A DNA stretch of 64,000 nucleotides. It comes from an uncultured Lutibacter sp. (lineage in GTDB: Bacteria > Bacteroidota > Bacteroidia > Flavobacteriales > Flavobacteriaceae). The notes beneath the pieces were generated by a model that was not told the DNA's origin, did no database searches, and was given only the letters and a program-made list of their open reading frames with translations. The position numbers and the translations under genes were made by a program. The stretch covers positions 428,341 to 492,340 of the forward strand of contig NZ_CANLZZ010000003.1 in assembly GCF_947495725.1 (NCBI RefSeq). The letters are read 5' to 3'. Below are positions 52,916 to 63,060 of the stretch, piece by piece (position 1 is the first letter of the stretch; each line of letters begins with the position of its first letter).

Positions 52916-53003
52916 AACAACTTCCATTAAGTCCATAAAAATAGCAAAATTATGCTCTTTGTCGTTGGTGAATAAAACATCTAACAAATTTTTAACTAAA
53001 AAT

Positions 53004-53702
53004 TTATTCTTTAATTAAATCGCAATACCAAAAACTATGGTCCCAAGTATTATTATTGTCCGATGGATACGTTTTTAATACTTTTTCTCCAATTTTATAT
53101 TTTATAGGGTTTTTAAAAATAGGGCCATCAAAAACAAAGGTATGAAACTCACCATTTTCACCGCAAACGTCTACATTTTTGGGTAAATCTTCTATAAACT
53201 GTTTATCAATAATTCTACCCACAAAACTTTTATCTAATAATTTAGCATTTACACTAACGGTAATAGCCTTAAATCCAAGCGACAAAAACTCTTCTATTAA
53301 CACTTTTGTATCCATTTTCCATAATGGAAACACTCCTATTAAATTAATTTCATCCAATTTATCTTCCCTAAATTTCCGTAAATCTTCTAAAAAAATATCA
53401 CCAAAAACCGAGTATTTAAAATTTCCATTTTTTACAATCGAATTAATACTTGTTTTCATTATTTCATTGTACTTTTCCATTGAAACCTCTTCTGGAAAAT
53501 ATATTTTTTTATGTGGAATTCCAATTTGTTTCGCCTGTTCGTCTAATAAATTTTCTGGAACACCGTGCATAGAAACTCTATTAAATTTTTTATTTACCGT
53601 TGTTACTAAAGCATCAATTATAAAATCTTCATTTTTTAAAATTTTATAAAGAGCCAAAGCCGAATCCTTACCTGTACTCCAATTAAAATAAGCTTTTTTC
53701 AA
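53004..53702 (-). CDS. Dph6-related ATP pyrophosphatase (PP-loop amide ligase family)
   Basis: 232 residues: MKKAYFNWSTGKDSALALYKIL contains the PP-loop SxGxDS-type ATP site at the very N-terminus. Further marks are ALVTTVNKKFNRVSMHGVP, GDIFLEDLRKFRED, VNAKLLDKSFVGRIID, and DVCGENGEFHTFVFDGPIF, all hallmarks of the diphthine-ammonia-ligase family. Bacteria lack diphthamide, so the substrate is another carboxylate. The start codon is TTG at 53702: there is no ATG upstream before a stop, and the first internal ATG would remove the PP-loop. Confidence 0.9.
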   Translation of the reverse strand: MKKAYFNWSTGKDSALALYKILKNEDFIIDALVTTVNKKFNRVSMHGVPENLLDEQAKQIGIPHKKIYFPEEVSMEKYNEIMKTSINSIVKNGNFKYSVFGDIFLEDLRKFREDKLDEINLIGVFPLWKMDTKVLIEEFLSLGFKAITVSVNAKLLDKSFVGRIIDKQFIEDLPKNVDVCGENGEFHTFVFDGPIFKNPIKYKIGEKVLKTYPSDNNNTWDHSFWYCDLIKE

Positions 53703-53801
53703 TATATATCGATTTTAAGTAAAAATATATAATCTCTATTCTTAAACCAATTATAAATTAAAGTTTATTTAGTTACATTTGAAGCTTAAATTTTTAAATA
53801 A

Positions 53802-56252
53802 ATGAATCGCCTTTTTACCTTATTTTTTTTATTAGTATTAAATACCATTAGTATAACTGCACAAATTAAATCACCTTCAGAATTTCTGGGCTACGAGTTA
53901 GGTTCTCAATTTACACGACACCACAAAGTGGTCGACTATTTTAGATATGTAAACAACTTTTCAGCCAAAGTGAGTGTGCAAAATTATGGAAAAACAAATG
54001 AAAATAGACCTTTGATTGTTTCATTTATTTCTTCTGAAGAAAACATTAATAATCTTGAAAAAATTAGAGAAAACAATCTAAAAAATGCAGGAATTTTAAA
54101 AGGAACTTCAGATGCTAAAATTGGTATTGTTTGGCTAAGTTATAATGTTCACGGAAATGAAGCTTCGAGTTCGGATGCCGCAATGTTAACTTTGTATAAA
54201 TTAATAACAGAAAAACAAGAATGGTTAAAAAATACGGTAGTTATTATAGATCCTTGTTTAAACCCAGATGGTAGAGATCGCTATGTAAATTGGTACAATC
54301 AAATAAAAAACACTCCATTCAATGCAAATCCTGATGTTATCGAACACCAAGAACCTTGGCCTAGTGGAAGACCAAATCATTATTTATTTGACTTAAACCG
54401 AGATTGGGTTTGGGCAACACAAGTTGAAACTCAGCAACGTTTAAAAGTATATAATAAATGGATGCCACAAATACACGTAGATTTTCACGAACAGGGTTAC
54501 AATAACCCATATTACTTTGCTCCTGCCGCCGAACCATTTCACGAAATAATAACAGATTGGCAACGTAATTTTCAAACAGAAATTGGTAAAAACAACGCTA
54601 AATATTTCGATAAAAATGGTTGGAGATACTTTACTAAAGAATCTTTCGATTTGTTATATCCTAGCTACGGTGATACCTACCCTACATTTATGGGGGCAAT
54701 TGGTATGACTTATGAGCAAGCTGGACACGGAAGAGCCGGATTAGGCATTACAACAGAAACTAATACTGTTTTGACTTTAAATGACCGAATTAAACACCAT
54801 ACAACAACTGGCCTTTCAACTGTTGAAATGGCTTCTAATAATACATCACAATTAATAGATGAGTATTCAAAGTTTTTCGATAACTCTAATTTAAAATACA
54901 AAAGCTATATTTTACGAGGTGATTCTGAAAAATTACACAATTTATTTAAGATATTAGACACACATGAAATAAACTATTTTCCAGCTAGCGAAAAGTCTAT
55001 AAAAGTTTTTAATTACGATTTAAACACAATAAAATCATTAAAAACAACTAATAAAGATTGGATAGTTTCAACCAATCAACCAAAAGGTAAAATGGTAAAA
55101 GTATTGTTTGAAAAAGAAGCCAAATTATCAAATCCTATAACTTACGATATTACTGCTTGGAATTTAGCCTATGCTTATGGTTTAGAAGTGTTTGCAGCGG
55201 AGTATGAGTTTGATGCTACAAATTCTTTTACAATTAAAAAAAATAAAGTTATACCTGTTAAAAATGCTTACGCTTATATGTGTAAGTGGAATGAAATTTC
55301 GGATGCGGAATTTTTAGGTGATTTACTCCAAGAAGGATTTAATGTTCGTTATAGTACAACAGATTTTACTGTTGATGATAAAAGTTTTAAAAAAGGATCT
55401 CTTATTATTATACGGGGTGAAAATAAACATATTTTAAATTTTGATACTATTATTGTTGAAATTGCAAATAGGTTAAATAAACAAATAGCTTCTACTAATA
55501 CCGGTTTTGTTCAAAATGGTGCTGATTTTGGATCTTCTAAAATTCCTCTTGTAAAAAACAAAAGCATAGCAGTATTATCAGGAGAAGGTATAAATTCATT
55601 AAGTTTTGGAGAAATTTGGCATTTTTTTGAAACCCAACTACATTATCCTATAAATGTTCTTAACACCAAAAATTTAAATGGAATTAATTTGGCTAAATAT
55701 CAGGTTTTAATTTTAGCAGAAGGCTCTAGATTTTCAAAGGAGACTTTTAAAAAATTAAATTCATTTACTTCTGATGGAGGAACAATTATAGCAATTGGAA
55801 ATTCATTAAACAACTTTGCCGATAAAGAAGGTTTTATTTTAAAAAGGAAAAAAAGTGAGATTAAAAAAGACAGTTTAAATTTAATACCATTTAATCAGCG
55901 AGAAAAAGAAAACATCCAAAACAATATAAGTGGTAGTATTTTTAAAAGCACGGTTGATTCTTCTCATCCCTTGGCTTTTGGATATAGCACTAATTACAAA
56001 TCTCTTAAAAGATCTTCAAGGTCCTATTATTTATTGGAAAAAGGATACAATGTTGCTTACTTTAATGAAAACCCAATTCAGATTTCAGGTTTTGCAGGAG
56101 AAAATGCATTAAATCTTATTCCAAAATCTCTTTTATTTGGTGTGGAGCATAAAGGAAATGGAAAAATAATTTATATGGTAGATAATCCTTTAATAAGATC
56201 GTTTTGGGAAAATGGTAAACTCTTTTTTACCAATGCTGTTTTCTTTAATTAA
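53802..56252 (+). CDS. Secreted M14 family zinc carboxypeptidase
   Basis: 816 residues with a signal peptide (MNRLFTLFFLLVLNTISITAQ). The metallocarboxypeptidase domain (about 25-370) shows the zinc motif NVHGNEASSSDA (H-x2-E), the substrate region DPCLNPDGRDRYVNWYN, the third ligand in IHVDFHEQGYNNPYYF, and the catalytic glutamate in MTYEQAGHGRAG. The C-terminal half contains a GATase1-like Rossmann domain (SIAVLSGEGINSLSFGEIWHFFE). Large secreted M14 peptidases of this kind are common in marine Flavobacteriaceae. Monocistronic; ends at a bidirectional terminator. Confidence 0.92.
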   Translation: MNRLFTLFFLLVLNTISITAQIKSPSEFLGYELGSQFTRHHKVVDYFRYVNNFSAKVSVQNYGKTNENRPLIVSFISSEENINNLEKIRENNLKNAGILKGTSDAKIGIVWLSYNVHGNEASSSDAAMLTLYKLITEKQEWLKNTVVIIDPCLNPDGRDRYVNWYNQIKNTPFNANPDVIEHQEPWPSGRPNHYLFDLNRDWVWATQVETQQRLKVYNKWMPQIHVDFHEQGYNNPYYFAPAAEPFHEIITDWQRNFQTEIGKNNAKYFDKNGWRYFTKESFDLLYPSYGDTYPTFMGAIGMTYEQAGHGRAGLGITTETNTVLTLNDRIKHHTTTGLSTVEMASNNTSQLIDEYSKFFDNSNLKYKSYILRGDSEKLHNLFKILDTHEINYFPASEKSIKVFNYDLNTIKSLKTTNKDWIVSTNQPKGKMVKVLFEKEAKLSNPITYDITAWNLAYAYGLEVFAAEYEFDATNSFTIKKNKVIPVKNAYAYMCKWNEISDAEFLGDLLQEGFNVRYSTTDFTVDDKSFKKGSLIIIRGENKHILNFDTIIVEIANRLNKQIASTNTGFVQNGADFGSSKIPLVKNKSIAVLSGEGINSLSFGEIWHFFETQLHYPINVLNTKNLNGINLAKYQVLILAEGSRFSKETFKKLNSFTSDGGTIIAIGNSLNNFADKEGFILKRKKSEIKKDSLNLIPFNQREKENIQNNISGSIFKSTVDSSHPLAFGYSTNYKSLKRSSRSYYLLEKGYNVAYFNENPIQISGFAGENALNLIPKSLLFGVEHKGNGKIIYMVDNPLIRSFWENGKLFFTNAVFFN

Positions 56253-56267
56253 GATTCATTTAAAACT

Positions 56268-56297
56268 AAAAAATCCAGCAATATTGCTGGATTTTTT
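56268..56297. terminator. Bidirectional terminator between the M14 peptidase and guaB
   Basis: A perfect 30-bp palindrome: AAAAAATCCAGCAAT (56268-56282) and its complement (56283-56297), giving a stem with A- and T-runs for both converging genes. Confidence 0.9.
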
Positions 56298-56316
56298 ATA
56301 TAATAACTTTCAATTC

Positions 56317-58034
<1,718 letters not shown>

Positions 58035-58526
58035 TTAAGATTTTGAAAAGAAAATTTCTTTTAAAATAGCCAATGTAGCTATACTAAAACTTAACACCAT
58101 TAAAGTTCCGGAAAATATTACAATATATTTAAACCATATTATACCACTCCAAAGTAAATAAATACCTCCAAATGTAAAAATAAGAGAAAAGAATGGCTCA
58201 ATCATTAAAAAATGCTTTAGCTTCTTATTTATTGAAGTGGTTGACAAAATTAAAGATAGTAGCAAAAAAATAACAGATAATGAGAGAATATGATTATGAA
58301 CAACCGTTAGAATTTCTCCTTTGCTTTTTTTGAATTTCATTATTTCGGCTTCCTCATCATTTTCATTTCCTAAATAATGTGTTTCAATTCCTATTAAAGA
58401 CATTGATGTTGTTGATCTTACAAAACTTAATCCTCCATAGAAACCAACACTTAAAGTAATTACAAACGCAACTAAAACTGCTTTTACCTCCTTAGGAAAT
58501 GTATGAATAAGTCCATGAAATTCCAT
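58035..58526 (-). CDS. Unknown four-helix membrane protein, partner of the FMN-binding protein
   Basis: 163 residues with hydrophobic helices at about 17-35, 78-94, 108-128 and 131-153. A conserved-looking histidine pair starts the second helix (VVHNHILSLSVIFLLLS), and a large acidic/basic periplasmic loop (ETHYLGNENDEEAEIMKFKKSKGE) precedes it. Histidines at helix ends could be haem or quinone contacts, but this is unproven. It overlaps the FMN-binding gene by 1 nt (TAATG) and should act with it. Confidence 0.65.
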   Translation of the reverse strand: MEFHGLIHTFPKEVKAVLVAFVITLSVGFYGGLSFVRSTTSMSLIGIETHYLGNENDEEAEIMKFKKSKGEILTVVHNHILSLSVIFLLLSLILSTTSINKKLKHFLMIEPFFSLIFTFGGIYLLWSGIIWFKYIVIFSGTLMVLSFSIATLAILKEIFFSKS

Positions 58527-59050
58527 TATAATAACTGGTTAAGATTTAATATTTGAACTGTTTTTAATAATTTATTTACTTCATTAGTCATTGATCTAGC
58601 CGAAATGGTAGCTCCTGAAATTGCTGCAATATCTTTCTGATATTTTAATTCTTGATCAATATTTTTACCTAAAAATTGTTTTAACCAACGCTTACTTCCT
58701 ACTTCGCCTCCATGTTCTTCCCTATAAGTAACTATTTTCACTTTAGATACAATTAAATCTTTATCGAAAATAACTATGAAATCGAAATAATCGGCTTTCC
58801 CATAAGCTTGTCCGAAATAATAATATCCTAGTAAATTTTCTTTTAAAGAAAGCTTATAAAAATTTGAATCGGTAATTTTTATTGGTAATGTTGCATTTAG
58901 TTGACTTGGAATTTCAACCACTTCTTTTAAAAATGATTCTATTTCAAACACTTGCTTAATTTCTTTTTCTATTAACTTATCAACTCTATTTAAAGAGCTG
59001 AAACCAGTAACAACAAAAAATAATAAGGTAATAATTAGAATTCTTTTCAT
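58526..59050 (-). CDS. Exported FMN-binding domain protein (covalently flavinylated type)
   Basis: 174 residues with an N-terminal signal or anchor (MKRILIITLLFFVVTGFSS). The core VIFDKDLIVSKVKIVTYREEHGGEVGSKRWLKQFLGKN and the terminal AISGATISARSMTNEVNKLL match the RnfG/NqrC-type FMN_bind domain. The threonine in SGATIS is the expected site of covalent FMN attachment by ApbE. Probably a periplasmic flavin electron carrier. It lies downstream of a porin gene that carries both sulfur-island operators, separated from it by a hairpin. Confidence 0.88.
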   Translation of the reverse strand: MKRILIITLLFFVVTGFSSLNRVDKLIEKEIKQVFEIESFLKEVVEIPSQLNATLPIKITDSNFYKLSLKENLLGYYYFGQAYGKADYFDFIVIFDKDLIVSKVKIVTYREEHGGEVGSKRWLKQFLGKNIDQELKYQKDIAAISGATISARSMTNEVNKLLKTVQILNLNQLL

Positions 59051-59107
59051 AATTTCGATTGTAATAATACTATTTTTTATAGAGATATAAAAAAGTAAAA
59101 TAGAAAA

Positions 59108-59148
59108 CTGAGCTTTGAAAATTTTTACAATTTCAAAAACTCAGCAAA
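59108..59148 (-). terminator. Weak hairpin after the 60-kb porin gene
   Basis: CTGAG (59108-59112) and CTCAG (59140-59144) flank further TTTGAAA/TTTCAAA pairing in the gap between the porin stop and the FMN-binding gene. There is only a broken T-rich tract on the minus strand, so read-through into the FMN-binding gene is plausible. Confidence 0.4.
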
Positions 59149-59176
59149 TTCTATAAATTTCTTTTTATTAAATTAA

Positions 59177-60319
59177 TTAAAACCATAAAGCAACTCCGGC
59201 ATTAAATTGCTTAGATGTTTCACTTCCAGATACTGCGTTATTTATAAGTTGATAATCTACTTTAAAAGCTGCTCCTTGTGCAACTTTATAGTTTAAACCA
59301 AAAATTAATTCGTTTCTATCATATGCTTTGTTGGCAACTAAACTACCGTCTGTATCTGCATGTGTATTGTATTTTTCATAACGTAAAAAAGGTGTTAATT
59401 TTTCTACTCCCTTTAAATCAAAACTATATGCAACCTCACCATATAACCCATTCATTTTAGAACCTAAATCTTTACCTGTTAAAGTGTTATAATCTTCAGT
59501 ATCACTTAAACTGGTTGTAATATATTGACCTCTTAATTCTAAATTATTGTATTTATAACGAGCATCCAATCCAATCATAGATACTCCAATAGTTGAACTA
59601 TCAACTAAAGAATCATCGGTTTGAGTATTTCCAAAATATCCTGAAAGTCCTAATCTTAAACCTGCAATTCCGTAATAATCTAATTTTGCTGAAAAATTTG
59701 GTGAATTTATAACAGATTCTGCTCCTTTTTGACGGCCTTTTCTTAGGCCATCCGAACCTCTTAATATTCCCGAACCATCGGTAAATGATATAAATCCATT
59801 AAATAAATAAGCTTGGTATTTTAATGAAGCATTATCAATTCTACCTGAAACACCTATTCCTAACTCCCTCCAGGTTGTTGGAACAATATACTTATCTACA
59901 TTGGGTCTTTCAACTCCATAATACGTTGTTGGCTCATGATATTCATTTATTATTCCCATTGGTACTAACATTAATCCAGCTAATACACTTATATTTTCAT
60001 TTGCTTTATATCTAATAAATGCTTGTTCAACATATACTTCTTTAACATGTTCATATTCAATTTCAGTTAAAAAACTTACTTTATCATTAAACTTATATGC
60101 AAACAGTAACACCAATCTATGTACATCTATGTTACCTGCACTGGAACCATCAGGCTCATTATAATCTATTTGACCATAACCTCCAAGAGTTATTCCATTC
60201 TGGGTTTGATTATTTAATAAGGTGTTCCCCGAATTTAAATAGTTGTTATTTTGATTTTGTTGAGCGTAACCAACTACTCCAATTAACAATGTTACTACTA
60301 GTAAATTTAAATTTTTCAT
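59177..60319 (-). CDS. Outer-membrane porin (OprO/P-like beta barrel)
   Basis: 380 residues with a signal peptide (MKNLNLLVVTLLIGVVGYAQ). Barrel strands follow: ITLGGYGQIDYNEPDG, VHRLVLLFAYKFNDKVSFLTEIEYEHVKEVYVEQAFIRYK, LAGLMLVPMGIINEYHEPTTYYGVERPNVDKYIVPTTWRELGIGVSG, and the final strand with terminal aromatic residue (ALWF). The EYHEPTTYYGVERP segment is shared by a subgroup of flavobacterial porins. Its promoter region holds both sulfur-island palindromes, so it belongs to that regulon although 30 kb away. Confidence 0.85.
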   Translation of the reverse strand: MKNLNLLVVTLLIGVVGYAQQNQNNNYLNSGNTLLNNQTQNGITLGGYGQIDYNEPDGSSAGNIDVHRLVLLFAYKFNDKVSFLTEIEYEHVKEVYVEQAFIRYKANENISVLAGLMLVPMGIINEYHEPTTYYGVERPNVDKYIVPTTWRELGIGVSGRIDNASLKYQAYLFNGFISFTDGSGILRGSDGLRKGRQKGAESVINSPNFSAKLDYYGIAGLRLGLSGYFGNTQTDDSLVDSSTIGVSMIGLDARYKYNNLELRGQYITTSLSDTEDYNTLTGKDLGSKMNGLYGEVAYSFDLKGVEKLTPFLRYEKYNTHADTDGSLVANKAYDRNELIFGLNYKVAQGAAFKVDYQLINNAVSGSETSKQFNAGVALWF

Positions 60320-60364
60320 TTTTATTATAATTATTCTTATTTAGACTTATTTTAAATAGTATCG

Positions 60365-60395
60365 CAAAAATATGTAACTTCAGTTACATGACAAA
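60365..60395 (-). promoter_or_regulatory. Promoter of the 60-kb porin
   Basis: On the minus strand TTTG (60395-60392), 19-nt spacer and TATTTTTG (60372-60365) give a near-perfect Bacteroidota promoter, unlike the TAnnTTTA/no -33 promoters of psr, rhodanese and SQR. The spacer is almost entirely occupied by operator type B. Confidence 0.65.
60373..60388. promoter_or_regulatory. Operator type B (perfect) within the porin promoter spacer
   Basis: TGTAACTTCAGTTACA is a perfect TGTAAC-N4-GTTACA palindrome placed between -33 and -7, where a bound factor would act as a repressor. Centre 60380.5. Confidence 0.7.
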
Positions 60396-60421
60396 AGCTT
60401 ATTTAGAATAATTATAAATAA

Positions 60422-60437
60422 TATGACATTTGTCATA
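60422..60437. promoter_or_regulatory. Operator type A (perfect) upstream of the porin
   Basis: TATGACATTTGTCATA, centre 60429.5, 49 nt from the type B centre and about 57 nt upstream of the -7 box; predicted position near -70, suiting class I activation. Confidence 0.65.
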
Positions 60438-60469
60438 TATATTCTTTAAGAAATATGAAAATTACTAGT

Positions 60470-61324
60470 TTAAAAAATTTTTAAGGCTTCATTATAAGCG
60501 CTTTCAAAACTCATAGCACTTATATTGGTAAATACTTTTTGTTGGTTAAAATAAGTAATAAGTTTTTCTGTTGGCATATTCCCTGTTAATGCATCTTTGG
60601 CCATAGGACAGCCTCCGTATCCTTTTATAGCACCATCAAAACGATTACATCCAGCTTTGTATGCTGCATCAACTTTTTCAAACCAAGTGTTAGGTGTAGT
60701 ATGCAAATGAGCTCCAAACTCAATATGTGGGTATTGTGATATTAAATTAGAAAAAAGATAAGAAATAATTTCTGGAGTGGAACTTCCAATAGTATCGGAC
60801 ATTGATAAAATTTTCACTCCCATTGCAGATAACTTTTCAGTCCATTTTGAAGCAATATCAACATTCCAAGGCTCACCATATGGATTTCCAAATCCCATGG
60901 ATAAATAAGCTACAACTTCTTTTGAAGATTTATCGGCAATTTCTAAAATCTCATTTAAAATAATAACAGACTCTTCAATTGTTTTGCCGGTATTTCGCAT
61001 TTGAAATATCTCAGAAATTGAAAAGGGATAACCTAAATAATCGATTTCTTCAAACCGACTCGCATCTTGAGCTCCACGAACATTAGCAACAATGGCTAAT
61101 AATTTACTTTGGGTTTTCGATAAATCTAACATAGAAAGTACTTTCTCTGTATCTTTCATTTGAGGAATTGCTTTTGGAGAGACAAAACTGCCAAAATCAA
61201 TAGTATCAAAACCAACTCTTAATAAAGCTGTTAAATATTGAGCTTTTGCTTCACTTGGAATAAAATGTGTTTTTATTCCTTGCATTGCATCTCTTGGACA
61301 TTCTATGAGTTTTACCTGCTTCAT
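60470..61324 (-). CDS. Hydroxymethylglutaryl-CoA lyase family protein
   Basis: 284-residue TIM-barrel lyase of the HMGL-like family: KLIECPRDAMQGIKTHFIPSEAKAQYL, FDTIDFGSFVSPKAIPQM, SMSDTIGSSTPEIISYLF, EFGAHLHTTPNTW (metal-binding HxH), and AGCNRFDGAIKGYGGCPMAKDALTGNMPTEKLI. The cysteine in GGCPMA corresponds to the catalytic cysteine of HMG-CoA lyase (leucine and ketone-body pathway). Single gene; other HMGL-fold lyases remain possible, but the GYGGCPMA motif supports this call. Confidence 0.88.
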   Translation of the reverse strand: MKQVKLIECPRDAMQGIKTHFIPSEAKAQYLTALLRVGFDTIDFGSFVSPKAIPQMKDTEKVLSMLDLSKTQSKLLAIVANVRGAQDASRFEEIDYLGYPFSISEIFQMRNTGKTIEESVIILNEILEIADKSSKEVVAYLSMGFGNPYGEPWNVDIASKWTEKLSAMGVKILSMSDTIGSSTPEIISYLFSNLISQYPHIEFGAHLHTTPNTWFEKVDAAYKAGCNRFDGAIKGYGGCPMAKDALTGNMPTEKLITYFNQQKVFTNISAMSFESAYNEALKIF

Positions 61325-61453
61325 ATAACTTCAAATATACGAATAGAATTAGTAATAAAATAGTATCAATTTAAATGTAAAACTTATAAATATAACCAAA
61401 TACTTATTATATTTATTCACTCAAATCATTTCAAAACAATATACATTATAAAT

Positions 61454-61948
61454 ATGATTCGAAAAGTATTAGAAGATGCTGATATTCTAATTGTTGCAAA
61501 ACTTGCAAATACTATTTGGAATTCACACTACACTCCAATTATTGGTCAAAAACAAGTTGATTATATGGTTAATAAATTTCAAAGTTTTGACGCAATTAAA
61601 TCTCAAATAAAAAATGGATACTGCTATTATTTAATCTCGAATTCTAAAAATGCTATAGGATATTTATGTTTACTTCCCGATCCTGATTCAAATAAAATTA
61701 TGATTAGTAAAATTTATGTTGATAAAAGTGAAAATGGTAATGGATATGGCACCCAACTCATAAATTTAACCAAAACTATTGCTAAAGAAAAAAATATAAA
61801 TACAATTTGGTTAACCGTAAATAAACACAATGCCAATAGTATAAACTGGTATCAAAAATTAGGTTTTAATATCACCAAAAAAGTTATTATGAATATTGGA
61901 AAAGGATATTTTATGGATGATTTTGTGATGGAATTAAACCTGAATTAG
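61454..61948 (+). CDS. GNAT family N-acetyltransferase
   Basis: 164 residues: start [22 protein letters not shown], the acetyl-CoA-binding region [27 protein letters not shown] (motif A, GxGxG/A type), [22 protein letters not shown] (motif B), and the closing [12 protein letters not shown]. Substrate unknown. Its stop overlaps the converging pyrD stop by 4 nt. Confidence 0.88.
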   Translation: MIRKVLEDADILIVAKLANTIWNSHYTPIIGQKQVDYMVNKFQSFDAIKSQIKNGYCYYLISNSKNAIGYLCLLPDPDSNKIMISKIYVDKSENGNGYGTQLINLTKTIAKEKNINTIWLTVNKHNANSINWYQKLGFNITKKVIMNIGKGYFMDDFVMELNLN

Positions 61949-62982
61949 TTTAATTCATTTAAAATTGCTTTATTAATTCTTTTAACCAAACCTGGACCTT
62001 CATAAATAAAACCTGTATAAATTTGAACTAAATCAGCACCCGCATTTATTTTTTCTAATGCATCTTCTGCAGAATGGATTCCGCCTACTCCAATTATAGG
62101 AAATGCTTTCTTCGATTTTTTAGATAAATATTTAATAACGTTTGTACTTCTATCTCTTACCGGTTTACCACTTAATCCTCCATTGCCAATATTTTCCAAT
62201 TGTTTTTCTGAAGCAATTAAGCCTTCCCTATTCACTGAAGTATTTGAAGCAATTACCCCATCAATTTTGGTTTCAGCCACCAAATCAATAATTTCATCTA
62301 ATTGAATTTCATTTAAATCTGGAGCAATTTTTAATAAAATTGGTTTTTGAAATTTAAACGTTTTATTTAATTTTTGAACTTCAGTAATTAATTCAACTAA
62401 ATAATCTTTATCTGTAAGTTTTGCGTGACTTCCAACATTTGGACAGCTTACATTCAACACAAAATAATCTACATAAGGATGCAACGCTTTAAAGCACTCC
62501 AAATAATCATTGGTGTAATTATCTGGCATTGTTGCTGTATTTTTACCTATATTTCCTCCAATTATTATTTTTCCTTTATTTTCTTTTAATTTTTCAATGG
62601 CGGCTTCTACCCCTTCATTGTTAAATCCCATTCTATTTATTAAGCCATTGTCAGCTTTTAATCTAAATATACGTTTTTTCGGATTTCCTTCTTGTGCCTT
62701 TGGCGTAACCGTTCCAATTTCAATAAAACCGAAACCAAAATTGGCCAATTCATTGTATAAAACTGCATTTTTATCAAAACCAGCCGCCAATCCAACAGGA
62801 TTTTTAAAAGTTAAACCAAATAAATTACGTTCTAATTTTTTATCATTAATTTGAAATAAGCTTCTAAAAATAGCTGAAACCCCAGGAATTTTTGAAAGGA
62901 AATTTATTAATGAAAATGTAAAATGGTGAATTTTTTCAGGATCGAATAGAAAAAATAAAGGTCTAATAATACTTTTATACAT
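61945..62982 (-). CDS. pyrD: Dihydroorotate dehydrogenase (quinone), class 2
   Basis: Fourth step of pyrimidine synthesis, coupled to menaquinone at the inner membrane. I use ATG 62982 ([23 protein letters not shown]), the usual start with the membrane-binding amphipathic helix; a longer frame from 63000 is less likely. Motifs: [47 protein letters not shown] with the catalytic-type serine region, LLKIAPDLN, and [33 protein letters not shown]. Confidence 0.96.
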   Translation of the reverse strand: MYKSIIRPLFFLFDPEKIHHFTFSLINFLSKIPGVSAIFRSLFQINDKKLERNLFGLTFKNPVGLAAGFDKNAVLYNELANFGFGFIEIGTVTPKAQEGNPKKRIFRLKADNGLINRMGFNNEGVEAAIEKLKENKGKIIIGGNIGKNTATMPDNYTNDYLECFKALHPYVDYFVLNVSCPNVGSHAKLTDKDYLVELITEVQKLNKTFKFQKPILLKIAPDLNEIQLDEIIDLVAETKIDGVIASNTSVNREGLIASEKQLENIGNGGLSGKPVRDRSTNVIKYLSKKSKKAFPIIGVGGIHSAEDALEKINAGADLVQIYTGFIYEGPGLVKRINKAILNELN

Positions 62983-63010
62983 ATAATAATGTTTGTGCAA
63001 AATTATAAAA

Positions 63011-63041
63011 AAAGCCTTTAGTAAAAATATCTAAAGGCTTT
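63011..63041 (-). terminator. Terminator of pheT
   Basis: AAAGCCTTTAG (63011-63021) and CTAAAGGCTTT (63031-63041) form a perfect stem; on the minus strand a T-run (63010-63004 complement) follows, between the pheT stop and the pyrD start. Confidence 0.8.
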
Positions 63042-63060
63042 AAAATTAATTTCTTATTAT

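Noticed and set aside
53179..53649. 156-codon plus-strand frame opposite the Dph6-like gene
   Set aside because: Antisense shadow; the minus-strand frame contains the PP-loop and full family motifs.
60470..61324. HMG-CoA lyase as part of the operator A/B regulon
   Set aside because: It is transcribed towards the operators, so its promoter is at the other end (61324 side), where neither palindrome is found.
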